Translations under genes and position numbers: made by a program | Shown: piece by piece, positions 35,925 through 49,310 of the stretch | Layout: the number at the start of each line of letters is the position of its first letter | How positions within the stretch are numbered: the first letter of the stretch is position 1 | Assembly (NCBI GenBank): GCA_021229015.1 | Contig: CM037779.1 | Span: 682,001 to 746,000 of the forward strand | Direction: 5' to 3' | From: Solen grandis | Lineage: Eukaryota; Mollusca; Bivalvia; Adapedonta; Solenidae | Length of the DNA: 64,000 nucleotides | Notes under the pieces: model-generated | Told to the model about the DNA's origin: nothing | Seen by the model: the letters and a program-made list of their open reading frames with translations, nothing else | Database searches by the model: none

Positions 35925-36115
35925 AGTTTAAACTTATTTATTTTACGTTGATTGGGAAACAAGCTCTTACATCTTAGACTTATCTCTCTCTACGGTTATT
36001 GGATTGGACCAGTACTTTGCGCCAGGGAAATTCATGAAAATCCTTCCCCCTAACAGGGCTCGAACACATAACCATCGGATCCGCAATAGGGTATGTTACC
36101 ACGACGCCCTCAACA
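35925..36115 (-). mobile_element. tRNA-SINE, third family
   Basis: On the minus strand: box-A-like GGGCGTCGTGGTAACATACC, box B TGTTCGAGCCCTG, then body GGCGCAAAGTACTGGTCC, which is shared with 18080-18240. Confidence 0.65.
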
Positions 36116-37190
36116 TAATATACGATTTGTTGATTTCATATTCATATGTATTTATATAATACATAATTACGACAATATTTCTTCTGCTCACCACAATAGG
36201 ATGTACATGTAATTGTATTTATCAGTATACTCTTCAGGTAAATCAGCCGTGTTAAAAAGTTGGTAAAGTGGTGGCAAACTTTCATAGCCTATATTTGTGT
36301 AATAGGGTCGCCATTCGTATACAAATGCAAATAATGGTTAATATGAGATCAACAATTAAAACTTCTGATCTTTTTGTGAATATCCTCTACTAAAAAATCG
36401 TCAAAATGTATTTGTTAGAAATAATCAATACCCATTTGTGTTTGTTGTGTAATTAACCACAAAACTATTTGGAGTTCATGAATGGTTCGCCCTCGTGATA
36501 TAACCATTAAAAACTCATCGATAAACCTGTTATTAAATACTCAACAAAATAAGAAAAACAAAAACAAGAAAGACATTTTTTTATTCTCACCTTATAATCC
36601 TAACCTTTCATACGTACTGGTTTTCTCGAAAACGGAGCCAAAATAACCGACATATTCGGTTCCCTCTTGTCACAATTTTACCCAAACTTGCAATGGGATC
36701 ATTATGCTCACAGAGTCTTTTGATATCAGATTATAAAACTTTTGAATATAAATTTCCAGCATCATATTTGGCAATGCACTTTAAATACAGATAAAACATT
36801 TCAACAACGTATACAAGAAATAATGGCAAAATAATGTCCAGTATTATAGCAGTTTACAAAGCAGTGTAGTCACACAGGCGTTATGACGAGCTATTCACTC
36901 AAATTTCCACACAGGAAACAGTCATCGGTGACATCCTCACATCGTTATCCAGACTGGAATCGCATTTTGAATTTATTAACACATGGATTTACTTATTTGA
37001 TGTATTCTTCCCGGATTAAATCTAAATATCAAACTAGTCACACACGAACAGGTCTACAGCTGTTCCCCTCATGACTTTTAATCTAATTCTATTACTTTTT
37101 CTTTCCTCTTGTCTTTCACCCCCCCCCTCTCTTTCTTCTATTCATATTTTCTTTCATGCTTTTGCACTAATATGCATCCGTTTTTTTTTT
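36116..37190. other. Intergenic, no feature seen
   Basis: No gene or repeat recognised. Confidence 0.4.
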
Positions 37191-37194
37191 ATTA

Positions 37195-37322
37195 TTTCGT
37201 TTCTTGCTCCCATCATAATTTTAGCTATCAGACGCTTCGAAAGATACGGACACGAAACTCGCCTCCAACGGGATTCGAACCAATAACCTCTGGTTCAGTG
37301 ACCCAGCGTTTTACCACTGCAC
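37195..37322 (-). mobile_element. tRNA-derived SINE head
   Basis: On the minus strand: GTGCAGTGGTAAAACGCTGG (box A), GGTTCGAATCCCGTTGG (box B), then a non-tRNA body. The acceptor stem cannot be folded well, so it is a SINE rather than a tRNA gene. Confidence 0.6.
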
Positions 37323-37792
37323 TTATTTTATATTAAAAAAAAAAAAAAAATTGTAGCAAATGACACTAATCGCGTCGCAATATCTACGGTTTGCTAAGTA
37401 ACATGAGTCAATTCCTCGTTAAATTATTTACTTTGAAATATTTTGATCAAATCGACATTAAACATTAATTCAAAGTTGCTGACATCCTCTGTCACCTGTT
37501 GATGTCCAAGCAGTAAATGATAGTTATGTACATTCAATTTTGTATTATATTATATCGAAAAATGAAAACGTTTCTCACCTATCAACTAAATTTGAACTCA
37601 CATATGTTAATGTAGCATGAAACTCCCATAATTTTCTGCACAGAATGTAATCGTCCATTTCGATGTCTAGCAGCTTATTTTTCCGCCTGCCGCCCGGTCG
37701 AGAAACATTTGATTGACAGAGAATAGGGTAATTTGAATATTGTGTCCCGGCTTCAGTGCAATAGATTTAAGCTGAGTCGAGAAACGTCTAAG
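37323..37792. other. Intergenic, no feature seen
   Basis: Contains an A-run at about 37336; nothing else recognised. Confidence 0.4.
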
Positions 37793-38882
37793 TTATGGTG
37801 GCATATTTCTGCCAGCCACTTATCCACTTAGTTATGTTGAAAGTCTGAAAAATTGTCACATATTCAGTTATTATCTGGCAAGTAGAAAATTTTCAAGTTA
37901 TCTACTTAGGTATCTTAACAGGACTAAATTGTCTGTTAGTGCCCACTACTGCCAAACACATATTCACTTAGGTTAACTTGATATGCTTTTTCCCGATAAT
38001 TATGCGAAAAATGCTTAGGTATGCTACAGGCATTTTTTGTTCTGTTTCTACTTGCCAGATACTAACTGAATGTGTGACAGTTTCGACATAGCTATGTGGA
38101 TAAGTGGCTGGCAGAAATATGCTACCATACTAAGTAGAATAGAGCTATGGTGGCATATTTCTGCCAGCCACTTATCACTTAGCTATGTTGAAACTTTTCT
38201 GAAAAATTGTCACATATCAGTTAGTATCTGCAGTGCAAGTAGCAAATTTTCAAGTTATCTACTTAGGTATCTTAACAGGACTAAACTGTCTGTTAGTGCC
38301 CACTACTGCCAATCACATATTCACTTATTTTAACTGGATATCATGCCTTTTTCCAGATAATATGTGAAAAATGCTTGTTATCCACATAATTAATAACTTG
38401 AAAAAAGGCGAGATATCAGTTATCTTAAGTGAATAAATGGCTGGGAGTAGTGGCACTAACAGGCATTTGTTCTGTTAAGATACCTAAGAGGATAACACGA
38501 AAGTTTTCTACTTGCCAGATACTAACTGACTATGTGACATTTTTTCAGAAAAGTTTCGACATAGCTAAGTGGATAAGTGGCTGGCAGAAATATGCCACCA
38601 TAAACAAAAACATATTCATTAGGTTTAAATTGAATATCAGCTTTTTACCCGTATTATGTGAAAATATGTTGCTATCCACAAATTTAACTGATAACTTGAA
38701 AAAGGCGGTATATCAGTTAACTTAGTGAATATATGTGGCAAGTAGTGGGCCTAACAGGCATTCTGTTTGTTAGATACCTAAGAGGATAACACGAAAGTTT
38801 TCTACTTGCAGATACTAAACTGAATTGTGACAGTTTCGACATAGCTAGTGGATAAGTGGCTGGCAGAAATTTTACCATACTA
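37793..38882. repeat. Array of three palindromic units
   Basis: GGTGGCATATTTCTGCCAGC and its inverse GCTGGCAGAAATATGCCACC alternate: units 37793-38129, 38147-38603 and a partial one 38604-38882. The middle unit is a near-perfect ~455-bp palindrome centred near 38375. Spacers CATACTAAGTAGAATAGA and CATACTAGTAGAATAGAA are alike. Confidence 0.8.
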
Positions 38883-41800
38883 GTAGAATAGAACAATTGA
38901 AACATTTCTCCAGTAATAGAGTATTCGCTCGTACGCTCGCTTCGGTCTTCTATTGTCTGTAGAAATGTCTTACTATATCCATCTATACACAATTAGCTGT
39001 GTTTTATTAAGCGTGCTCATGTATGTCGCAAGAGGCTATAACATTATGCATTTTATATTTGGACTATAAACTCCATTGATTGTGCAGTTTTCTGTATTCA
39101 TAGGTTTGAACATAGATATTGACATTCATATTTATTGAGTTAGCTTTCCTTAAACAGTTTAGTATTTAAGATAAATCTATTCATCTATCAAGAGACGAAT
39201 GTGCTGTGCTTTATTGTGCATATATTATACCTCTGCTACGATATACATCTATTATATTTCATAGCAATTTATTTTCCTCAAGAGCGGCATATACATGTTC
39301 CGAATCTTTCCTGAAATGAAGGTACAAGTAAAATATTTATTGAACTATTTCATTTAATCTCTTGAATAAAAATGATATATTTGGAAAATCTATTGTTTCA
39401 AATAATACAATCAATGGAATTAGGACAAATAAGTCGATTGAAACTCTCGTAAAAGGTAAAATGCATTCTTAGTATTTTCAAACGTTCACGTGGCATATGA
39501 TAAACACAACAATAATTCTAATAAAGTGAGAAATTCGGTAGGAAAATGTTTAAGCAAATGTGTAATCTTTTCACCGTATGACTATATATAAAGTGTCTGG
39601 TACTAAAGTGAACTATCCCCCAAATTAGCAAACATGAGTTATGCCCCTTTCATTGCTCTCCGTACATTTAGTTTCCTCTTTTGCACATGTTTATATCTAG
39701 TTATACGTTGAAAATTACCAACATATTCTAAAAATAACTTAAGTTCATCTTGATAGACAGTACTATCCTCGAAAAGTTCCTTGTTATACTTCGGATAGTT
39801 CAGTATTGCACAAACTAACCTTCCAAGCTTTAATAAGAAATGCTAAATGTGAAACTGACCAATCCGAACAGTTATGCTGTTTTAGAAGATGTTATTGTTT
39901 GAATAAGAAGGCTAATATATATAAAAGCATGTTACGGTTGCTTTCTTTGGAAGTTCATTGGAACATTTTAGGTATCAGTCTGTCAAGGGGAAAAATCTTA
40001 AAAGTCGATAATCTTCAGTTTTACTTTTATGGTTGGTTCTGTTTAGTGTCTAACCTCTTCTTATATGAACGCCACGTAGCATGATGATAATATCAGTTAT
40101 ATGCTCACTTTTGGTTTAAACAATATTTACTTGCCATATAATACATTTGATACATGTATACATTGTTACGAAATAAAGCTAGAATTGGGAAAAAAGTTGA
40201 TTTACAAAATCCCTCTTCTAGGAAAAAAACAACAACATTTACATAAGTACATTAGTACGCAAATAGTTATGGCAAAAATTCATAGCTCGGATATATCTTC
40301 ATACTTTCATAGAGAAAAAAAGAAAGTCCATTAGTTAAGGTGGTGACTTTTCATGCTCACTTTTCATATAGAATACGATGATTCCCCCAAGTCGGTAATG
40401 CTTATCTTGGACAGACTGTCCGGATGGAAACTAACAGGGTTTACAGAAACATAAAGTCATAAAGCGATTGTTCTCATGAGGACGTGATTGATTATCTGTC
40501 GATTCCATTATACGAGAAACAAACAAATACTGATACAGAAATCATACACACCCGTTAATTAGGCGTAATAAAAAATTACTTGTTACTAACCCGACCGACC
40601 CTACTTTTTGGTATCGACCCTACACTTTTTTTTGTAGCATTCGGGCTATTACGGTTGAAAAACGCTGTGTTCGGCAATTCCTCTAAGATAATTAGGTAAA
40701 AATGGAAAAATAAGTTTAAAAAATAGTTAAGCCGACCTACCAACCCTATTTATTTCGGGGATGTTAGCGGAAACAAAACCAACTTATTTTTCGTCTTATG
40801 ATATATAAACAGCTTGCATGATCTCTGGCCTTTTTCAATGTGAAAAGTCAGCATATTTGGAGAAAGTCAATAAATTTTAATGTAAAAGTTAATATCAACT
40901 CAAACAATAGTTTCATGGAAATTTCTGCACGTTATATATCTTTATAATGAAGGCAGGGCTGGAATGGCCCATGAATTACAGTCTCCTTCAAATTTCAAGG
41001 TTATTTCAAATTGTAGTTTCACAAGTTTTGATAAATCCTGACCCAATGATTAGGCTATGGAAAATGTTTAATACTTTTTATAATGTCAAAGCTTCCCCAA
41101 ATCTTGCATTTATTACAAAAGAAAGGCGCATCATATAAATGAATTCATCACTTTCTTTACTACGCATAAACCGCCTTTTACATAATGTAAAATGAAACCA
41201 ACATAACAGTGACGTCATTGTAATATTCAATTCAATGATAATCATATTATGTAAACAGATGTATTTTTCACGATAAGCTAGAAAAGAGAATCGGCTCAAA
41301 CTATGAAACTGACAGCACAGTCACGTGTTTGTTTCTGCCTAACTGGATCACTGCTAATCAAGCACATGGGAATTTCGTATCGAGATACAAAGGAAATCAG
41401 ATATGATTCTTGCTCGAAACAGTCATGATTATTAATGGTATATTGTCGCTATAAATGATGTATGCTTCCGATGGTGAAGGGCCATAATGGTATATATTTG
41501 TATATGGCAAAGTATAATACAAATCCTTAATGAAATACATTGCATATATTTTAAAAGATTGAGAGTAGCAATTCGAAGTTTTTCATTTTATTTATTTGGA
41601 CGCCTTTCAAGACAAACCTGTCTAAGCCTACGGTATAAGTTTTAATTCCTTATATTTTATCGACTTATAAGTGTCAAAATAAAAAGAATGCAAGAATGGC
41701 TTTAATTCAGAACAAAAGAATAAGCGCAGCAATTGCAAGTTCAAAGCCCTCCTTAGCAACAGTATTTATGACCATTCTGTGGATCCCCATATCTTAATTT

Positions 41801-42089
41801 AACTTGTCAGGGCTTGCTTCCAAACCAGCATATTGGAATTTTATGAAAGTAATAATGACAGATGTTATTTAAGTCTCTGTAATTAACTGTCCCCATGTTT
41901 GATCGCTGGTAATAGATTCTCATGACTTTTGAAAGTTTGAATATGTTCTCCGAATTTTAAACAGATTTTGTCTTATGAGCACGTACACTGCACCAAGAGT
42001 TGCATTGAGGTCCAAATCGCCTCTAAATTATACGTCTAAGCATGGACATAGTAGCCATTTTAGAATAAGCTTTCATGCCATGCTAACTA
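38883..42089. other. Intergenic, no gene recognised
   Basis: 39200-39370 resembles 49975-50150. Near 40590-40760, CGACCGACCCTACTTTTTGG and CGACCTACCAACCCTA look like an interspersed-repeat scrap. Small open frames at 39806-40084 and 40101-40334 have no recognised motif. Confidence 0.4.
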
Positions 42090-42660
42090 TATAGACGAAG
42101 GGATGGTATGCATTAAGAGTATCAAATTATAGGAGTTAGATGGATAAACCAGCTCTCACCACTAATGGTTAACTGATACTGACGTTGATGAGAATTTAGT
42201 GTGTCATGTACCGTATATCACAGGGAATCTTTGTATCATCCTATTTGCTTTACGTTACTCTCCATACTTTCAATTAAACAATAACAGATAAACAACTTGT
42301 CAATAACTTCATACATTCATTACGTTCTTGGTATTGCAAATATCAATATGAAATCAAACACACGTTGGATGAAAATACGATATGTATGCAATATTATTAG
42401 ATTAGACCAGCTGTATAAAGTGATTTTCCTGAAAGTCATTACAATTAAGGTTTTGATCATGTTTTCTAATCAGTCGTTAGTTATGTTGCTTTTGATCCCT
42501 GGCTGCGATATGCCAACGTCGATAAAATTTCACGGAATCTCCTAGCTGCGTGCAGTATCCACGTGTCGACAGTATGACTATGCAGTGAGGCAGCCTAAGA
42601 TCTGTCGAATGTAGACGTTGTCTTCAAATGGAGGGGACAAAAAATAAGAGACGTACAATG
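42090..42660 (+). repeat. Duplicated block, copy 1
   Basis: Shares ordered blocks with 51400-52190 (CAGCTCTCACCACTAATGGT, CATTACGTTCTTGGT), diverged by substitutions and indels. Confidence 0.7.
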
Positions 42661-43230
42661 TCTTTAAAATAAAAGCAATAAAAAACATTTCATACTGGGG
42701 ACAGAGCCAATTATTTCGATGCTATGACATTGATATGTCGCCACCTGGGATTAAATTCACGATTTCCTAGACGGAAGGACGCTTTAATCACTTTGGCTTG
42801 AGACCGATCTTAAATTTCTGATGGATATTTGCATATAAGAATATTATATGAAGACCAACTATGTGGTTTTACACGAAATTAAACGCTTTCAAAAGATTTC
42901 AAGAAATAAAAAAACTTAAATAATCACTTTGTGATGAGTTATATGTATTTGACATTAAGTCAAATTAAATAAGTATATTTATGAGTATTTATAACGATGT
43001 GTTATTCCTACACATATGATATGTAAAATATCAATGCAGGATTATTTTTACCAGTTTAAAAAACGTTTTAGGGACTGAAAAAAAATAGCTATATTCAGCT
43101 TTCAAAAGGAATTTGGACATTTTAACGCACGCACGTACATGAAATGTTTCAATGATTTTAGGCATGATTTAATTAAATGAATTTATAATCTCTTTACATT
43201 TAAAACATTTTTTTTTTCAGAATCCTGAGG

Positions 43231-43558
43231 TTGTTTTGTTTGTTTGTTTGTTTGTTGGGTTTAACGTTCCACCGACAGTATTTTAGTCATTTGGAAGCGA
43301 TGTCTACTTGAGGCAGATGTAGTGCTATCACACTGCAGTATCACGCCGTAGACATGTGGCATGATACCATATTCTGTCACATTATCCTGACACCAGGCCA
43401 ACCAGTCCTGGAACTACCCTTATATGCTGAGCGCTAAGCAAGGGAGCTGTAACAGTACCATTTTTTACGACTTTGGCATGTCGCGGCCGAGGATCGAACC
43501 AAAGACCTCCCGCTCCCGAGGCGGACGCTCTAACCACTCGGCCACCGGTGACGGTTAG
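43231..43558 (-). mobile_element. tRNA-headed SINE, full copy
   Basis: On the minus strand the head starts near 43550: GGCCGAGTGGTTAGAGCGTC (box A) and GGTTCGATCC (box B). A body with GATACTGCAGTGTGATAGCA follows, and the copy ends in a (CAAA)n-like tail at 43231-43256. The same family occurs at 48356-48650 and 49311-49575. Confidence 0.85.
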
Positions 43559-44503
43559 GTTTATTTAAGTTTTACTTAATTGTTAAGAAATCAAATACCA
43601 TTTCATAGAAACGTTATTAAGGAGACTAGACATAAAATATGAAAATATTAGTCTCAATATAAACAGTAAAATAAACGTTATCATTGGAGAGAGTCGTATA
43701 AAAATATTAGTATCGCTTTCCAAAGACTTTAAAACAAATTCTATTTAAGAGAAAGAGTGTTTAAAAAAAAAATAATATTGTAATCATTTTTTCATTTTAT
43801 ATTTTACCCAACAATTCGAAATGTGACAATGCTCAAGTCGATGTGTGTGTTTCTGTGTGTGTGTGTGGAGGTTGCATGCTCTGTTTAACTATTTGAAACT
43901 TAGGCTTGCGGTATATATGTGATCTACGAATCTTACCAAACACTGCATGCTTTACTTTTTAGTCTTCAGTATGTGACATTCAAGTTTAACTAAACTAATG
44001 TATTCAAGTAAACACGATATTTTAAATAGGAACTAACACCAGTAAATGTATTAATCTACAACGATATATATTTGTCAATGCCAACCTACTCTTTTATCCA
44101 AAATCCAAATTTTTGCAATGTAGGGATATTCATTCTGAAAAGTCAGAAAAACAGAACAAAAAAAAAATGCGTTAACTGATAAGTGGATTTGCCCATGGCT
44201 TCTGTCTTCACTCGATGGTACCAATTTGACACAATATGAGACAGAGAAAGGCGCCTGTGGAATCCATGTCTGGTTCAAACTTATGTCCATGTATTTGACA
44301 CGCAATTTGATCATGTCACGAATCTAGACTAGACCAATTGTAGCAACTTTTCAAAAGTGTCAAGTATCTCAGTTTCTCAGCACAAGATAAGGTTAATCAT
44401 TTCGGTTTGTCAGTCTCCGATGAATAATTGTTTAATCATATGCCTAAGCGTATATTTTCCTTAGAAGATTTTTCAAGTGATCCATGTTTTTTCACTTTAT
44501 AAT
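43559..44503. other. Intergenic, no feature seen
   Basis: A GT-rich tract near 43841-43866; otherwise nothing recognised. Confidence 0.4.
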
Positions 44504-45099
44504 TGTTACGACCAATTTGATGAAATGGCGCAACAAAGAAAAGCCAGCAACAAACTAGTTAACTAAATATATTTTAATTATTAACAAGTGACAAATATCA
44601 ATATGAATATCACAACATACAGTGTCTTAAAATTATTATAACAAATTAGTTTGATCCTTGTCTGATTGATAAAATTAAAATTTATCCTGAGCAATCCAAT
44701 AGATATGTCCTTTATCCAAAAATATGTCCGAAATTAATTCCACACTGTTGAATGACCCACACTTGATGAATCTCCAAAACAAGTCTTCTAAAACAAGTTT
44801 CCTCAACCAGTCTACTCAACCCTTTTATATACTTGAGCAAAATATTCTAGAAACAACCATACTATTCTTCAAAAAAGAATGTTCTAAAGTGTAAACAGGT
44901 TACATAAGACTTCTAGAATTTTCTGTAGAAAGAAAGAAAGTTCCAGTAAACAAACATACCAGTAAACAAGTTATTTTTAGAACAGGGATCGCCTAATAGA
45001 TCTCTCCAGAACAAAACTAATTAACAAGTTATTCTTAGAATATGGATTTCCCTCTACAGTGTTGTGTATACATAACTAGGTTAGGTGTAATATGTAACA
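44504..45099 (+). mobile_element. Solo LTR with 5-bp target duplication
   Basis: 596 bp from TGTTACGACC to TATGTAACA (TG...CA ends with inverted TGTTAC/GTAACA), flanked by ATAAT on both sides (44499-44503 and 45100-45104). A TTTATATA box near 44823 suggests plus orientation. No internal coding region is attached, as expected after LTR-LTR recombination. Confidence 0.75.
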
Positions 45100-45104
45100 A
45101 TAAT

Positions 45105-46632
45105 AGATTTACCGTCTACGATATCACTACCTTTTCAGCTCATGGAGTTTGGCACAATAATGCAATATTTTCGATTTAGAATCTCGGTTAAGTTTTTCAT
45201 ACAATCTGACTGATTTCTTTGAGGTTTTGCTTTGCAACTTGGAATACTTGTTTTTGACTTCACCTTTCGGGAAGAGTACACAACACATAGAATTTAACAT
45301 AATTATGTCTGCTTTTCGAATATTATTGTAAAATATTTTTATTGTCAAACATTTAAAATAGTCGAGCGCGCTGCCGTACGGACAAATCTCAATGTCTTAT
45401 TTCATTAATGAATACAAGCTTTACCCAAATTTATATATTCATGTTCACAATATTCATGTTAACTTGTTGATGATATTCCTATATTTTGTTTTACTATATG
45501 GTTTTTAATGTATCTAATCTCTTTTCCTCATGAACCGTAAGGGCAGATTTAGGGTTGGACATCACCGGTTATAAGCTATAGGCCATTGACGCAGTTCTTG
45601 ATCTAGGGACATTTATTGTTGTTATAGAAATATTTTTTTGAATAAAACGTCCCTGAAGTATATTGGACCTGTTTGAAGAAGATAGAAATATAATATAATA
45701 GTTTGTGATTATTTCTTATAAGTGGTGTATAGGTATTATTCAGACTTACTATAGGATCTGAAATTCACAGCTCCCCTATTTTTGCAGTTGATCTTGCCAG
45801 ATTACCCGTGGGAACTTGCAGAATACTGGTTTAAGTATAATTCACATTAAATGAACAGGTCATAATTACTTACATCCGGTCCCTGAATTAGATTTTGAAG
45901 TGTTTTTTTTTAAAAAAGCTTTCGTTTCAGATGTGTTTCATATTGTCCGACCAGCCTAAGCTACCAAGGGATCTCCCAAAACACAGATGGCGACGTTAAT
46001 TTGTAGAATAAGTATCAATATTATATGCTGATCTCTAGACTTGTGAATTGCCCATATCACTTTCCTAAGATGTGGTACAACGACATAACAGTTGTTAGCA
46101 TGACAAATGGTCCTATGACTGGAAAATATGTTCTGACTGAGTCTCGTACTTTATAAGATAAAAATATCAGGGCTCTGATAATGTCTGTAAATTGCTTATT
46201 ATTGGAACACAAGTAGTAGCTAAATCTAAACTGTTTGAAATATATGATATAAATAAATCCCTAAAACATGTGCCTGTAAGCGAAATAGAAATGTGATCTT
46301 AGGATTTGGCTACATGCTGATTTTCTGACATATAAGGATAACTTATTCTGAAACAATTTAGTGATTTAAAATAAGACTTACCTTCGAGTTTTCTGATGTC
46401 CCTTTAATATGTGTGCATCGAGTACTTGGCGTTGAAGTATCGTCTGCTTTCTATTCATAAAGAATATGAACACGTGTTTACCCCCTGATCTACTGACATC
46501 TCGGGTGGTGGAGTTTATTGAGTTACCCAGTCTGCAGGTAAAAGTTTTGACTCCGCATCAAAAGTCCATTACCTGGGTTCCCCAGTTTTTACGAGGCATT
46601 TCTATTTCTTCTGGTACTTTCAGAGAAATTGT
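45105..46632. other. Intergenic, no gene recognised
   Basis: A 73-codon minus-strand open frame at 45127-45348 has a charged composition but no recognised motif. Otherwise no feature seen. Confidence 0.4.
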
Positions 46633-46636
46633 TTAA

Positions 46637-46870
46637 CCCTTTCCCTCATAGAGGAAACCATGAAAAGACCTATGCGAACAGCATAAAACCAGATCAGCCT
46701 GCGAGTAACTCGCAGGCTGATCAGGTTTTATGCTGTTCGCTGCTCCTCAGTGGTCTGGAAATGAGGATATTGTAATTAAATTTGGTAAGGTTTAACTGTG
46801 GTTTTCTGCACATCAGGCTTTATGTGGTACCTATTGAGTGAGTCAAAATGAGTCTATATGAGGGAAAGGG
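46637..46870 (-). mobile_element. piggyBac-like MITE, copy 2
   Basis: 234 bp with the same CCCTTTCCCTCATA ends, flanked by TTAA (46633-46636 and 46871-46874), inverse to the 3293 copy. It carries an internal perfect hairpin (ATCAGCCTGCGAGT / ACTCGCAGGCTGAT) that copy 1 lacks. Confidence 0.87.
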
Positions 46871-47189
46871 TTAACACCCATTTGCATTAAGCAACCTGAA
46901 CTTTATCAAAACTGTCGACCACAGAGATTGTGGACGTCAACATCTTACACTGTCTTCAATTGAAATATTGCATTTTTTAAATGCATACTTTTTGTTTTAA
47001 TGTTTACGTTTAAAATTAGTTGCCCGTATTCTGTTTTGACGTGTATGTGGATGTTCGTATCCCTACACTTATTTTGATCAAAACTAGTGTCAACGCCATT
47101 CTCTCAAGCGTGAATACAATTTTATATTTTCTGAACTAGTTAGAAATTATAAACATTGATATTGTTTTATAGATTTTTTTCACTCGTAA

Positions 47190-49157
47190 TCCTGGGATAT
47201 GGAAGGGGATATCCGCTAGTTCATTTCTTTCCCTAACTAATGATTCCATATTACGTTATTGCATTTTCAAAACTCTTATTACATTTACAAAATGTGTATT
47301 ACATTTTCGGATTTCTTATAACAATACCAAAATGCTTGTTGCATTTTCAAAATTCGCATTACATTTGCAAAATGCTTGTTACATTTTCAAAATTGAAATT
47401 GTTACTTTAAAAATACATTTTTAACGATCGAGTTCCACGTTAAAAGTTAATGTTCGTATGTTACAAATTCTTAAATGTAGATTCTACATTGTAGTTCTCA
47501 TGGGCTTACTGTTTTACTTATTATTTACATTTCGGATTGAAAACGTTCGTTTTAATCGAAAAGAATTAACTTTTATCATTTTTGAAGAAGAAAAAGACAC
47601 GTGAAAATTGATCTTTAAATACAATAAATTGTCATGATGCGAACAAGAATGTAACTGGCGGATATTTCGCACCTCGTATTTTACCGCCAGATGGCTTCTA
47701 GCAGAGCCGGATTCAGGAGATCAGGTTAGGGGATATTAAATAAATGTAGACAGTGACGCCGCTTTGTCCGAGTCGTTAGAAGGGTGTAGTTCCGGTTGGA
47801 CTAAGGATCCGGGGGGACTCCCCTGCGATTTTATTTTTAAATTTAAAGCTGTGAACATTTAAGTATGGTCGGGGAATTTTAGAGGGGATACGCGCCGGGT
47901 GCACCCCCTTGAAACCGCCAGTAGCCAGAGCTGAGCTGACACACTCGACACGCTGACAATGCGGGGAGATAGTATACATGAGGTTAGTGTTAATTTCAAT
48001 ATACTCATTTTAAGGGAGATATTTTTCGTATATTTCAGGTTGGAAACAGGAGTCCGGGTGGAGATCTAGGCCTTCTAATAGACGGGCTAGTGTTTCCATC
48101 TTTGCCATATGTACATGTGATATTACTCGTTTATCTAAGCCAGGGTGGAAATCTCAACCCACTTGTACACGGGCTGACATCTCTACCTTACATACTTCGG
48201 TTATTACTCGTACACATCGGTTGCAAATCTGAGTCTGTGTATAAATCTCAGCCCACTCACCTGATAGTCTTGTATAGCGAAGATATATTTCAGGTTGGAA
48301 ATCTGAGCCCGGGTCGAAATCTCGGCCCACTAGACAGACCTTTGTTTCCATCGAGTCTGTTTGTTTGAGGTTAACGTCCCGCCGACGGTATTTCAGTCAT
48401 TTGGAGACTTTTTGTACTTGAGACAGATATAGTGCTGCCACACTGCAGTATCAGACCGTAGACATGTGACATGATACCATACTCAATCACATTATCCTGA
48501 CGGCGAGTCAGCCAGTGCTGGAACTACCCTTATATGCTAAAAGCCAAACAAGCTATTTCAGGACTTTGGTGTGTTGCAGTCGGGGATCAAACCCACGACC
48601 TCCAGAATTCGGGGCGAACGCTCCAGTCACTCAGCCGCCGGGACCGGTCTCTATACGACATATACCTGTGATATTACGAATATACGATTACGACAAATTT
48701 GAGCCTAGATAAAAATCTCATACGGACTGAAGGTTCCTTCCGAAAGTTGCACATGCGCAATACGGCTCTTGGAGACTTCAGTACACCGTGACACGGTTCT
48801 ATAGAACCTCAGCCCAGTTGCTTAAAACACCTCTGACACCTGGTCTGTAGCAGAACTTTCCGACTAAAAAAAAACGTTTCCAAATCTTAAACGTACATAA
48901 GCAAGTGAAAACTACAATTTAGATTCTACATTTAAATTTGTAACATACGAACGTTAACTCCAACTTAAACTTTTAACGTAAATATGACAGACAGAACTAT
49001 ATCGATAAAAAGTAACAATTTAAGGTTGTAATAAGATTTTTGAAATTGTAATAAGAATTTTGTAAATATAATAAGCATGGTAAAATTGTAATAAGCATTA
49101 TGAAACCTCAGTTGGGAAAAGAAATGAACTGGCGGATATCCCCTCCCGTGCTGGGAT
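47190..49157. mobile_element. 2-kb inverted-repeat element with nested SINE
   Basis: The left arm (47190-47500) and right arm (48912-49157) are inverse copies. Both have GGGGATATCCGC(T/C)AGTTCA at the outer end, short TTATTACATTTNCAAAATG-like repeats, then TTCGTATGTTACAAATT at the inner end. The interior has imperfect GGTTGGAAATCTGAGCCCGG repeats (48040-48350). No transposase seen. Confidence 0.7.
48356..48650 (-). mobile_element. tRNA-headed SINE nested in inverted-repeat element
   Basis: Same family as 43231-43558: GTTAACGTCCCGCCGACGG at the low end, the GATACTGCAGTGTGGCAGCA block on the minus strand, and a degraded head at the high end. Confidence 0.8.
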
Positions 49158-49310
49158 ACTTTTTGTATATCACAAATCTTGGCACAGTACATATTTTATG
49201 CTCATTTTGTATTAATCAAGTACTTTTGACATTTTTATTCATAAACATCTTATAGAATACAAGATCATCATCAAAATTTGATAAAGTAATCTTACCTTAT
49301 TCATATTTAC

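Noticed and set aside
45127..45348. 73-codon charged minus-strand open frame next to the solo LTR
   Set aside because: No homology recognised; length is within chance for this amount of sequence.
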